A stretch of DNA of 38,663 nt from a virus, in IMG/VR virus record IMGVR_UViG_3300021963_007677, positions 1-38,663 of that record, one strand, 5' to 3'. How positions within the stretch are numbered: the first letter of the stretch is position 1; each line of letters begins with the position of its first letter. The position numbers and the translations under genes are program-made. The notes beneath the pieces were generated by a model, which worked only from the letters and a program-made list of their open reading frames with translations, ran no database searches and was not told the origin of the DNA. This document shows positions 14,044 to 21,516 of the stretch, one piece after another.

Positions 14044-14241
14044 AGGGTGACTTTGCCGTAGGTGTCGGCAGGTTAGGTGGTTAGTCCGTCTAAGCTGGAA
14101 GCTTAAACCGGCTGCCGTGTACTGTTGCGTGAAAAACTGGCAGTGGGAGGTGCAACGGTCACACCTGATGGACTGTTGCAGTTATAAAGGTTCGCAACCT
14201 TTGCTCGGACTCGAGGTAGGGCGATCTCGAGAAGTCACCTT
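14044..14241 (+). ncRNA. candidate novel structured RNA (~198 nt)
   Basis: A 261-nt stretch without a gene holds a predicted multibranched RNA. AGGGTGACTT (14044-14053) pairs with AAGTCACCTT (14232-14241) as a 10-bp closing stem. Inside are CGGCAG/CTGCCG (14066-14071/14112-14117), TAAGCT/AGCTTA with a GGA triloop (14091-14096/14100-14105), and TGCAAC/GTTGCA (14151-14156/14175-14180). Further hairpins are AAAGGTT/AACCTTT (14186-14192/14196-14202) and CTCGAG/CTCGAG (14210-14215/14226-14231). A good promoter is directly upstream. It is not a tRNA, tmRNA or RNase P RNA by any signature I can see. It could be a free RNA or a 5' leader of the 14263 gene. Four GGA triplets occur. Confidence 0.6.
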
Positions 14242-14262
14242 AATTATTCTTCTCTAACATGG

Positions 14263-14757
14263 ATGACGAGAAGCATGACTACTAGGCATCAGCTGGAACA
14301 GGTGCAACAACGTCTGGACAGCTTGAAGTCTTCGGTGCGTCATGAAGATGCTCCAGAAGACAACTGGGTAAGGCAGGATGAAATAATTGGCTTATTGTCT
14401 GTTGTCACAGACACGGTCAAGCAGTCATCCGAAAACCGCAGTAACCAGTATGCGCAGATAGCGCATCAGCTTGGCACGTTGGAGTCGAAGGTAGAGCACA
14501 TCATTCAAGACGTCGGTATTCTTTGCAAACTGGTTCGAGACGGCAACGGGCAACCATCTATCATTCAACGCTTGGCTAATCTTGAAACTGTCGTCAACAG
14601 CCAGCGAAAAGACATTGAAGAATGCACAAAGCACGCCAACTCCATAGCCGCCTCCAAACAATCGACTAAGGCGCAAACCGTCGCTGGTTTTGTCGGTATT
14701 GTGCTTACAGCCATTATTTCCGGCTTTGCTCTGTATGCAGCCTTGGCAAACAAGTAG
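14263..14757 (+). CDS. coiled-coil protein with C-terminal TM helix (XhlA-like layout)
   Basis: A 164-aa protein: a long helical region with heptads (QLEQVQQRLDSLKSSV, HQLGTLESKVEHIIQDVGIL, RLANLETVVNSQRKDI), then one C-terminal TM helix (VAGFVGIVLTAIISGFALYA). This order resembles haemolysin XhlA-type phage proteins, but it is larger and the match is only structural. ATG 14263 and ATG 14275 are both possible; neither has a strong ribosome site. It lies 21 nt after the structured RNA, which may act as its leader. Confidence 0.6.
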   Translation: MTRSMTTRHQLEQVQQRLDSLKSSVRHEDAPEDNWVRQDEIIGLLSVVTDTVKQSSENRSNQYAQIAHQLGTLESKVEHIIQDVGILCKLVRDGNGQPSIIQRLANLETVVNSQRKDIEECTKHANSIAASKQSTKAQTVAGFVGIVLTAIISGFALYAALANK

Positions 14758-14765
14758 GAATCAGC

Positions 14766-15338
14766 ATGAGCGTCATCTCTGTCCACGATTTGCCGGACTA
14801 TCGTCACTTTCTTTTGTACGATACGGCAAAAGACCCGGAGAAACGCGCAAACGTGAAGTTGTCAGGGCTTTTGCAGGCAACTAACTCTGGTTATCTGATT
14901 GTTGGCGTACCAACTGCTCTAGTTCGCAGCTTGTTTGACGCCATGCACGAGCCAGGCATTTCTTTGCCTTCAGCTATCGACGGCGGGGCTTTGCGTGCAG
15001 GCATTGTTGTTATGACACCTGAAGAACTTAAATCTGTCGGTGGTTCTGACAAGATTTCTGAGCGCGGCAAGCACTTCATTTACCATCTTGGTGAATTGCA
15101 GGAAACCAAGGCTGAAGGTTGGCCAGGTGTTTCTGTTTGCTGGCATTTAAGAATAAAATCGCCAGAGCTCGGTGAGCTCCGGCGATCTTACGGCTTGCCT
15201 ACGAAGATTGAAGGCAAATCAGATTTTTCAATCGTTGTGGCGTGTCGCAAAGTTGGAGTTTTGTCTACCAATGCGACAAGCAAGATTATCGAGCAGAAAT
15301 CTGATCACAAACTTCCGGATTGGACTTTGCCTGGTTAA
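14766..15338 (+). CDS. hypothetical protein, faintly 2H-phosphoesterase-like
   Basis: A 190-aa protein starting MSVISVHDLPDYRHFLLYD. GYLIVGVPTALVRSLFDAM and LRRSYGLPTKIEGKSDFSIV recall phage proteins of LigT/2H-phosphoesterase type, where two HxT/S motifs would be needed. Here the second reads FSIVV instead of HITV, so catalysis by that mechanism is doubtful. The ribosome site is GGAATC-like and weak. Its last 53 nt overlap the 3' end of the convergent csrA gene. Function unknown. Confidence 0.6.
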   Translation: MSVISVHDLPDYRHFLLYDTAKDPEKRANVKLSGLLQATNSGYLIVGVPTALVRSLFDAMHEPGISLPSAIDGGALRAGIVVMTPEELKSVGGSDKISERGKHFIYHLGELQETKAEGWPGVSVCWHLRIKSPELGELRRSYGLPTKIEGKSDFSIVVACRKVGVLSTNATSKIIEQKSDHKLPDWTLPG

Positions 15339-15504
15339 CTTGATTTTTCTCAATGGCTTGAGCCACTTCCAGGCGATGCACCGTTACAGACTTCGGTGCC
15401 TCAATACCAACCCTGACTTTGACGTTGTCGATGTCCACGATGGTGATAAAAATATCATCACCAATTTTGATGGTTTCACCGAGCTTACGACTGAGCACTA
15501 GCAT
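15286..15504 (-). CDS. csrA: CsrA, carbon-storage regulator / mRNA-binding protein
   Basis: The only convincing - strand gene. The 72-aa product starts MLVLSRKLGETIKIGDD and continues VKVRVGIEAPKSVTVHRLEV (42-61 approx.), the full CsrA core with the RNA-contacting Leu4/Arg6 and the VHRxEV strand, plus a short helical tail. CsrA binds ANGGA sites in mRNA leaders and blocks or stabilises them. The ribosome site AAGGAGG (complement of 15512-15518) is 7 nt from the start. It overlaps two GGA motifs (ACGGA, AAGGA), so autoregulation is plausible. A promoter lies at 15548-15576. The 3' end overlaps the convergent gene 14766 by 53 nt, which could allow antisense effects. Confidence 0.95.
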   Translation of the reverse strand: MLVLSRKLGETIKIGDDIFITIVDIDNVKVRVGIEAPKSVTVHRLEVAQAIEKNQVNQAKSNPEVCDQISAR

Positions 15505-15547
15505 TAGCTTGCCTCCTTCCGTGAAAGTGAATGCTGTGACCAATCAA

Positions 15548-15576
15548 ACAATAGTCCCTTTCTGGGGACAAGTCAA
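15548..15576 (-). promoter_or_regulatory. csrA promoter
   Basis: On the - strand TTGACT (complement of 15571-15576), a 17-nt spacer and TATTGT (complement of 15548-15553) match sigma70-type boxes at 5/6 and 4/6. A small dyad, GTCCC (15554-15558) and GGGAC (15565-15569), lies in the spacer. The start of the + strand SET gene at 15589 is just beyond, so this is a divergent control region. Confidence 0.6.
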
Positions 15577-15588
15577 GCAGGAGTAATC

Positions 15589-16086
15589 ATGGGACCTTTA
15601 GACCAAAGATTGCCGGCTTTGCCAGGGACTGAAGACAGTCATTCGGCTATGCACAGCTTGTTTCTAAAGGCTGCCAGCAACTCCAGCAGTTGGTATTTGG
15701 GCCAATCGGATATTCAGGGTCAGGGTATTTTTGCTGGCAAAGACTTTAAAGCCGGCGACGTAATCGGCGTGGCTGCAACGCCGGGTGATGAAGATGAGTT
15801 TGGCTCTAAAATCTGGAATTTGACCGAGTTGGCCCGCTACTGCAATCACCAATGGAAGGCGAATGCCGATTTGGTCAAAACAGACGATCAGTTTGATCTT
15901 GTCGCCACTAAAGATATTGCCGAAGACGAAGAGATCACTTCTAACTATGTTCAAGTCGGTAAAGCAATGGGTCGGCGCACACGAATGCACTGGCAAGGAA
16001 AAGACGTTCCGTCCACAGATTTCACCGATTACAAGGAACTAGAGAATGACCAAGAAGATTCTGGAGATCGGACCAGGGACGACTGA
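15589..16086 (+). CDS. SET-domain protein (lysine methyltransferase-like)
   Basis: A 165-aa protein with a compact SET domain: QGQGIFAGKDFKAGDVIGVA (~43-62), LARYCNHQWKANADLV (~82-97), DQFDLVATKDIAEDEEITSNY (~101-121, core DLVATKDIAEDEEITSNY). The RxxNHQ..N and EEIxxNY elements correspond to the SAM-binding NHS and ExxxxY motifs. SET enzymes methylate lysines in proteins; the target here is unknown. AGGAG (15580-15584) is a good ribosome site. The last 41 nt overlap the next methyltransferase gene. The acidic C-terminal tail is partly dictated by this overlap. Confidence 0.8.
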   Translation: MGPLDQRLPALPGTEDSHSAMHSLFLKAASNSSSWYLGQSDIQGQGIFAGKDFKAGDVIGVAATPGDEDEFGSKIWNLTELARYCNHQWKANADLVKTDDQFDLVATKDIAEDEEITSNYVQVGKAMGRRTRMHWQGKDVPSTDFTDYKELENDQEDSGDRTRDD

Positions 16087-16624
16087 CGGCAAATCTGTTG
16101 TTTTCCCAAACGCGGACACAGTTGACGGTAAAGTTGGCAAACCTACAGCGCCTGTTATGTGGGGTCAGTCGGCTTTACCGTTTGCAGACAACACTTATGA
16201 CTTGGTGTTTGCTTCTCACGTGTTGGAGCATGTGCCTTGGTACCGTGTTAATGCTGCGCTGCTGGAAACGTTTCGTATTTTAAAGGTTGGCGGCGAACTG
16301 GAAATATATGTACCTGACTTTGAGTACATTGTTGATTGCTACAAGAAAAAGCAGTGCGGCGATAATTGGCGCGTATTTAATCAAGAAAACAATTGGATGA
16401 CTTGGGTCAATGGTCGAATCTTCACTTACGGCGAAGACGCTGTTGAATTGCTTTCCGAAGAAAGACCCATACCTCAAACACACCATAAGACTGTGTTTGA
16501 TCGTTACTACCTAAACTACTGCTTACAAAAAGCCGGGTTTTCAAAAATTATCTGCGGCATCAAACGGCGCTACGGCCACAGACACAGTATTCCTGAAGTT
16601 GGCGCAATTGCGGTGAAATCGTGA
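16046..16624 (+). CDS. class I SAM-dependent methyltransferase (Methyltransf_11 type)
   Basis: A 192-aa protein with motif I ILEIGPGTTDGKS (5-17), ALPFADNTYDLVFASHVLEH (47-66), the post-motif helix FRILKVGGELEIYVPDF and FSKIICG near the end. This differs from the Methyltransf_24 proteins at 225 and 8309. The substrate is not evident; similar proteins occur in sugar and natural-product gene clusters. Both ends overlap neighbours (41 nt with the SET gene, GTGA with the next), so it belongs to a tightly coupled unit. Confidence 0.85.
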   Translation: MTKKILEIGPGTTDGKSVVFPNADTVDGKVGKPTAPVMWGQSALPFADNTYDLVFASHVLEHVPWYRVNAALLETFRILKVGGELEIYVPDFEYIVDCYKKKQCGDNWRVFNQENNWMTWVNGRIFTYGEDAVELLSEERPIPQTHHKTVFDRYYLNYCLQKAGFSKIICGIKRRYGHRHSIPEVGAIAVKS

Positions 16625-17502
16625 ACTTTGTAAGCCTGGAACAGTTCTACAAAGATATTGCGGCTTGGGAGCCTACCTTGCCGCACTTTGACGCCGTGTG
16701 CGGTGTGCCTCGCAGTGGTTTGATACCTGCGGCTTATTTGGCATTACGTCGTAATGTTCGTTTTGTCGAACTGGGAAGCTTGCTGCATCAACCCGAAGGC
16801 ATTATTGAACGATCAGGTCTGCGTGAAAGCAATCCTGTTGTGAAGTTGAACAAACCATACGGCAACAAACTGCTAATTGTTGACGATGCTTCCAGCGAGA
16901 ACAGCATCACGTTTACTGACTTGCGCAGTCGTTTAGCCAACCAGAAAAGTTTGGAAATAAGCTATGCCGCTGTTTATCGAGCAGCGCCTTCAAGCCGTGT
17001 GGACCATTACTACCGAGAAGTTCCTCACCCGCGAATGTTTGGTTGGAACTGGTGGCGACATACCAACATGAAATCGGCAGTTTTGGACATGGACGGCGTT
17101 ATTTGTGAAGACTGGAAATCGCGACCAGAGATGAACGAAGACCCGGAGTTTGAAAATCACGTTGTAAACGCCAAACCTTTGTACATACCTGGCTGGCCTG
17201 TTATAGCTATTTCAACCAGCAGAATTGAACGCTACAGAAAACAAACTCAAGAATGGTTAGCAAAGCATAAAGTCTATTACGAGAAATTGATAATGCACCC
17301 GGCTCCAACACCGGAAGCACGAAGAAAAATGAACGACCATGCGCAAAGAAAGGCCACGACTTATCACAAAAATCCACATGCCTTGATCTTTGTTGAGAGC
17401 GACAAAAATCAAGCTGAAAAAATATTCAAATTAACGCAGCGGCCGGTGCTTTGCGTCGATACCATGTCTATGTTCTCAAAAGAACAGCAGCTGACATCCT
17501 GA
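16621..17502 (+). CDS. phosphoribosyltransferase-HAD phosphatase fusion
   Basis: GTG 16621 overlaps the previous stop as GTGA. The 293-aa protein has an N-terminal type I phosphoribosyltransferase domain: VCGVPRSGLIPAAYLAL (26-42) and the PRPP loop KLLIVDDASSENSIT (83-97). The C-terminal HAD domain starts with AVLDMDGVICEDW (153-165, nucleophile D156, acid D158), followed by VIAISTSR and a late acidic LIFVESDKNQAEKIF. The fusion implies PRPP chemistry linked to dephosphorylation or nucleotide salvage. The sugar-related neighbours allow a role in sugar or cofactor synthesis instead. Both active-site motifs look intact. Confidence 0.85.
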   Translation: MNFVSLEQFYKDIAAWEPTLPHFDAVCGVPRSGLIPAAYLALRRNVRFVELGSLLHQPEGIIERSGLRESNPVVKLNKPYGNKLLIVDDASSENSITFTDLRSRLANQKSLEISYAAVYRAAPSSRVDHYYREVPHPRMFGWNWWRHTNMKSAVLDMDGVICEDWKSRPEMNEDPEFENHVVNAKPLYIPGWPVIAISTSRIERYRKQTQEWLAKHKVYYEKLIMHPAPTPEARRKMNDHAQRKATTYHKNPHALIFVESDKNQAEKIFKLTQRPVLCVDTMSMFSKEQQLTS

Positions 17503-17518
17503 ACTGGACGTGTGTGGC

Positions 17519-17965
17519 ATGTCGATTGAAACTCCAGAAGATGCTCCTAGATGGTTGTGCGATTTCATCAAAGAAATTGGAAAACAATTTAGGCCATTGG
17601 GTTTTATTGGACAACTGGGCTTTCGGTATTTGGCTCCCGATGCCCCGGCAAACACGACAAAGCGTTGGCTGATCGGCGTGTATTTGGTGCCTTACGAGTT
17701 AGCTGGCGGTAAAAACGACGGCGCGGCAGTCATATCCGGCTTTTGTTTTAACTTGCAAAAACTGCTAACTCTTTTTTCTTCGGTAGAGACACTGGAATGG
17801 CGTGTTCCTCGTGGCTATACTGACGGACTCTCTGGTCCTGAAGTGTGGTTAGAAGGCCATGTCAACGACTTGTCTGTGCAATTGCATATTTATGCAGATT
17901 GCCCGGCAGACGAGTTGCCGGCTCTCGTCATGGATGTGGCAACTAACACGCTAAGGGCCAAATAA
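17519..17965 (+). CDS. hypothetical protein (148 aa)
   Basis: ATG 17519 is the first good start. The 148-aa product contains RWLIGVYLVPYELAGGKNDG, ISGFCFNLQKLLTLFSSVET, LEWRVPRGYTDGLSGPEVWL and ends with a strand-rich HIYADCPADELPALVMDVA. I connect this general pattern with hypothetical proteins of planctomycete genomes, but only from memory. No catalytic motif. It lies between the fusion gene and nrdJ. Confidence 0.6.
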   Translation: MSIETPEDAPRWLCDFIKEIGKQFRPLGFIGQLGFRYLAPDAPANTTKRWLIGVYLVPYELAGGKNDGAAVISGFCFNLQKLLTLFSSVETLEWRVPRGYTDGLSGPEVWLEGHVNDLSVQLHIYADCPADELPALVMDVATNTLRAK

Positions 17966-17995
17966 TTCCTTAAAATTCGACGCAGGAGCATTTCG

Positions 17996-20263
17996 ATGCC
18001 GACCGCAGCAATCGGTGACAAGGTTGTCAAAGTTCAGCACGTCAAAAAGCGTAGTGGCGATGTTGTTTCGTTTGATTTGAACCGTATCAAGAGCGCGATC
18101 TACCGCTGTCTTAATCTGGACTCGCAGCACGACGAGAAAAAGGCACAAAATGTCAGCGAGTTGATTAGCCATCAAGTCCTGAACCTGGCTCTGGCCAAGA
18201 CTGCGCCAATCGATGTTGAAGAAATTCAAAACATGGTTGAATCTCAGTTGATGGCTAACGGCTATTACGCTGAAGCCAAGCAGTACATCTTGTTTCGTGA
18301 AACCAAGCGAAAGCAACGTGAAGAAGCGCCAATTCCTGACGAAGTGCAGGCGGCTTTTGAGCAGAACAACAAATATTTCAGCAATGAAATCCAAAAGTTT
18401 CAGGCTTTGGACAAGTTTGCCAGATTCGATCACGAATTAGGCCGACGTGAGACTTGGCCTGAAACTGTCACCCGTGTGATCGGTTTTTTCAAAGCGCATT
18501 GCCAGAACAATCAGTTGGATGTGCTGGACACTGAATGGAAGTCGCTTGAAAACGGCCTTTTGCATTTGCAAGCTTCGCCGGCCATGCGTTGTGTTCAAAT
18601 GGCTGGCCCTGCGCTTGAGCGTTGTCATGTCGGCGTTTACAACTGCTCGTTTCAGTTCATCCAGAACACTACCGACTTGGCTGAAGAACTTTATGTGCTG
18701 ATGCAAGGCACCGGCGTCGGTTTTTCGGTCGAGTACGAGTACGCGGTTGAAAAGTTTCCCAGGGTCAAGCGGCAAAAGAAGCAAAGCGAGCTTCCGGTCC
18801 AAGTCATTGAAGACACGACCGAAGGCTGGTGTGACGCTTACAAAGCTGGTCTGAATGCCTGGTGGAACGGCGAAGATTTGAAATTCGATTACAGCAAAAT
18901 TCGCCAAGCTGGCGCACCTTTGAAGATCAAAGGTGGAAAAGCTTCTGGGCCTGGTCCGTTAAAGGACTTGCTGGAGTTTGCTCGTAAGCGTATTCTTGCA
19001 CGACAGGGGCGCTATCTCTCCAGTCTCGATCTTCACGACATCAATTGCTTTGCGCATCGTATTGTGCGCATGGGTGGCGTGAGACGAGCCAGCGGTATCA
19101 GTCTTTCCGACTTGCACGACCGCGAGATGCGGGATTGCAAGCAAGGCGAGTTCTGGACCACGAACGACCAGCGGAATCAGGCCAACAACTCTGCGGTGTA
19201 TAACGAGAAGCCTGATCCGCTGGTTTGGATGGAGGAATGGTTATCACTGGCCAAGTCAGGGTCTGGCGAACGCGGTATCTTCAACCGTGGAGCCCTGAAA
19301 GGCCAGTTCCCCAAGCGTCGCAAGCATACGGGCCATTTGTTTGGCACGAATCCTTGCGGCGAGATCATTCTGCGTCACAAGCAGTTTTGCAATTTGTCGA
19401 TTGCGGTCATCCGCCCTGAAGACACCTACGAGGAGATCGAGCGCAAGGTTGTCCTTGCCACGATCTGGGGCACGATTCAATCGACCATGACCAAGTTCAA
19501 GTACATTGGCGAAGAATGGAAAAAGAACAGCGAGGAAGAGCGCCTGCTGGGCGTGGACTTGCTGGGCTTCCTCGACCATCCTTTGTTTCAAGATGATGCT
19601 GAAGCGGCTGTTGTGCTGGACAAGCTTCGCAGCAAAGTCAACGAAGTGAACGCTTTGTGGGCTGACCGCTTTGGTATCAACCATTCGGCTGCCACCACTT
19701 GCATCAAGCCGTCTGGCGACTCTAGCGTCTTTTTCGGCACTGCTGCTGGTTTTAAAGGACATCACGGTCAGTTTTATGTTCGGCGTGTTCGGGCTAATGC
19801 CACTAACCCTGTCGCTCAGATGTTGCGTGACGAGGGTGTGCCTTGTCACAAGGACTACGACGGCAGCGGCCTTGTGCTTGAGTTCCCCATGGAATCTCCA
19901 AAGACTGGTGTGTTGTTGGAAAATCAAACCGCACTTAGTCAGCTTGAGAAGTGGAGAACGTTCAAAGTGCATTGGACTGAGCACAATCCTAGCGTCACGA
20001 TCTACGTGCGACCTGAAGAATGGCTTGAGGTTGGCAAGTGGGTTTACGACAACTGGGATATCGTGGGCGGGCTTAGCTTCTTGCCTTACGATGGCGGCAT
20101 CTATCACCTTGCTCCTTACGAGGCCATCAGCAAGGAAGACTACGATAATCGCGTGTCTACTTTCCCCACAATCAACTGGGCTAAGTTGATTCGTTACGAA
20201 AAGTCTGACATGACTGATCTTAACCAACAGTTTGCCTGCACCGGCGACAAGTGCGCAATCTGA
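17996..20263 (+). CDS. nrdJ: adenosylcobalamin-dependent class II ribonucleotide reductase
   Basis: A 755-aa monomeric class II enzyme of the RTPR type, reducing ribonucleotides to deoxyribonucleotides with a B12-derived radical. An ATP-cone allosteric domain occupies about 11-100 (VKKRSGDVVSFDLNRIKSAI). The active-site loop TNPCGEIIL lies near 451, with HKQFCNLSI next (second redox Cys) and RCHVGVYNCSF near 210 (first redox Cys). The C-terminal FACTGDKCAI supplies the mobile cysteine pair. All key residues are present and the length fits the family (~740 aa). It needs host cobalamin and works without oxygen dependence. AGGAG (17984-17988) precedes the start; a terminator ends the unit. Confidence 0.96.
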   Translation: MPTAAIGDKVVKVQHVKKRSGDVVSFDLNRIKSAIYRCLNLDSQHDEKKAQNVSELISHQVLNLALAKTAPIDVEEIQNMVESQLMANGYYAEAKQYILFRETKRKQREEAPIPDEVQAAFEQNNKYFSNEIQKFQALDKFARFDHELGRRETWPETVTRVIGFFKAHCQNNQLDVLDTEWKSLENGLLHLQASPAMRCVQMAGPALERCHVGVYNCSFQFIQNTTDLAEELYVLMQGTGVGFSVEYEYAVEKFPRVKRQKKQSELPVQVIEDTTEGWCDAYKAGLNAWWNGEDLKFDYSKIRQAGAPLKIKGGKASGPGPLKDLLEFARKRILARQGRYLSSLDLHDINCFAHRIVRMGGVRRASGISLSDLHDREMRDCKQGEFWTTNDQRNQANNSAVYNEKPDPLVWMEEWLSLAKSGSGERGIFNRGALKGQFPKRRKHTGHLFGTNPCGEIILRHKQFCNLSIAVIRPEDTYEEIERKVVLATIWGTIQSTMTKFKYIGEEWKKNSEEERLLGVDLLGFLDHPLFQDDAEAAVVLDKLRSKVNEVNALWADRFGINHSAATTCIKPSGDSSVFFGTAAGFKGHHGQFYVRRVRANATNPVAQMLRDEGVPCHKDYDGSGLVLEFPMESPKTGVLLENQTALSQLEKWRTFKVHWTEHNPSVTIYVRPEEWLEVGKWVYDNWDIVGGLSFLPYDGGIYHLAPYEAISKEDYDNRVSTFPTINWAKLIRYEKSDMTDLNQQFACTGDKCAI

Positions 20264-20279
20264 TAGCGCTAACAAGTCG

Positions 20280-20313
20280 AACCCCGCCAGGAGTAAAATT
20301 CTGGCGGGGTTTT
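20280..20313 (+). terminator. rho-independent terminator after nrdJ
   Basis: AACCCCGCCAG (20280-20290) pairs with CTGGCGGGGTT (20301-20311) around a 10-nt loop, followed by TTTTGTGTTT. It separates the metabolic region from the structural region. In the rest of the gap to 20396, TTGCTA (20338-20343) and TAAATA (20361-20366) at 17-nt spacing make only a weak promoter. Confidence 0.9.
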
Positions 20314-20396
20314 GTGTTTGCGGCTCTAATCTAGCCTTTGCTACCTTTGCCAAGTTAAACTAAATAACTGCTGCGCATATTTTGGCAGGAGGCTGT

Positions 20397-21506
20397 ATGC
20401 CCGCCAGTGATATGGATTTAAACTTAGAGCAAATCCTTGACGTCCGGCTGCATTGCGACTTTCCCGGCGCAATTGATTTGCTGGTTGAGAAGTCGGCGGC
20501 TGCGGCTGCTGCACTGCGTCATGCGGTGTCTTCGTTCTATACCAAATCCGATATAAGCGTTTACTGGAATCCGGCCCAAGAAAAAGCTGGAATGTACGTG
20601 CGTCCAGAATTAAACGAAGAAGAATTCGAGCAAGGTAAGATTTTGCTGGCCGACAAGGTTGGCGCTGACCACGTTCATCCAGAACCGTTGACCGGTTATG
20701 ACCTGCAAGACTGGTGGGTAAAAGTAGCGTACTCACCGACATTGCGACGCATTGGCGAAGTTTTGCAATTCTTTCCGTCCAAAGATATTCCAGGTTTCGG
20801 TGGTCGGCCTGTTGCCGCTGCCGTTGCCAGCGGTTTACTCGGCGCAGGTATGGGCTATGGCACAGGTTTCTTGACAGAACAGTTGTTGCCGCCCTGGGCT
20901 AAAACCAAAGGCACGCTGCGTAAACGATTGGCTTTGTTGGGCGGATTGACTGGCGGCGCGTTAGGCTCGGTGCCAGGTTTGATCAATCTGTCACAAGGTC
21001 GTGAGTTCAACGACCCGATGATTCTCAGCGGTACGCCGGAAGACGGCTGGGAGCGCCATACGCCAAGCGAGCGATACAAGGATGCTGTTGATAATTTCTT
21101 GATTCGCAGAACTTTTGACAATTACCCACAACCTTACATTTGGTCGTTACCGCAAGCTTCTTCGCAGTACACGCCAATTATCAGAACTGATGCTCTTGGC
21201 GACATGATGCAGAATTACGGGGCTGACCCGCAGCTGACAGCCATGACCATGGGCTCAATTTATGGCGCTAATCAGATGCCTGACCCCACAGCTACGCCAG
21301 GTAATGTTACTCCTCATCAAACTGGCTTATTTGGTATGATGATGGGCGCTGCTGGCGGCGGTTTAAAAGGATATATCACAGGTAGAGCGGTTGGTATGGG
21401 TCTTGGCCTTTTAACCGGCATGCCAGTAGGCACACAAGAAAATCTAGGAAGAACCGGCGCGGCAATTGGTGTTGTCAACGCGCTGGTGCCACGGCTCTTT
21501 AGCTGA
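20397..21506 (+). CDS. putative virion protein with glycine-zipper segments
   Basis: ATG 20397 follows GGCAGGAGG (20384-20392). The 369-aa product has an Ala-rich helix after VEKSAAAAAALRHA (~36-48) and two or three Gly-rich hydrophobic stretches: AAAVASGLLGAGMGYGTGFL, ALLGGLTGGALGSVPGLI and FGMMMGAAGGGLKGY through MGLGLLTG. The rest is neutral, with Pro/Tyr segments. It opens the gene block that leads to the RNA polymerase. The membrane-like segments and the K-S-A motif resemble proteins at 1839, 22522 and 23349. An internal virion or DNA-ejection role is inference; no family recognised. Confidence 0.65.
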   Translation: MPASDMDLNLEQILDVRLHCDFPGAIDLLVEKSAAAAAALRHAVSSFYTKSDISVYWNPAQEKAGMYVRPELNEEEFEQGKILLADKVGADHVHPEPLTGYDLQDWWVKVAYSPTLRRIGEVLQFFPSKDIPGFGGRPVAAAVASGLLGAGMGYGTGFLTEQLLPPWAKTKGTLRKRLALLGGLTGGALGSVPGLINLSQGREFNDPMILSGTPEDGWERHTPSERYKDAVDNFLIRRTFDNYPQPYIWSLPQASSQYTPIIRTDALGDMMQNYGADPQLTAMTMGSIYGANQMPDPTATPGNVTPHQTGLFGMMMGAAGGGLKGYITGRAVGMGLGLLTGMPVGTQENLGRTGAAIGVVNALVPRLFS

Positions 21507-21516
21507 AAGGAATGCC

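Noticed and set aside
14186-14202. T arm of a tRNA (AAAGG-TTCGCAA-CCTTT)
   Set aside because: The loop lacks the invariant A58, and no acceptor stem matches the flanking bases; it is one hairpin of the larger RNA.
18437-18907. 156-aa - strand frame, and others of similar size (10129-10647, 10657-11178, 23418-23975)
   Set aside because: All are antisense to well-supported genes with recognised domains and lack initiation signals.
19256-20353. 365-aa open frame on the - strand
   Set aside because: It lies entirely antisense to nrdJ, has no ribosome site and no sensible protein motif; it is a shadow of nrdJ codon use.
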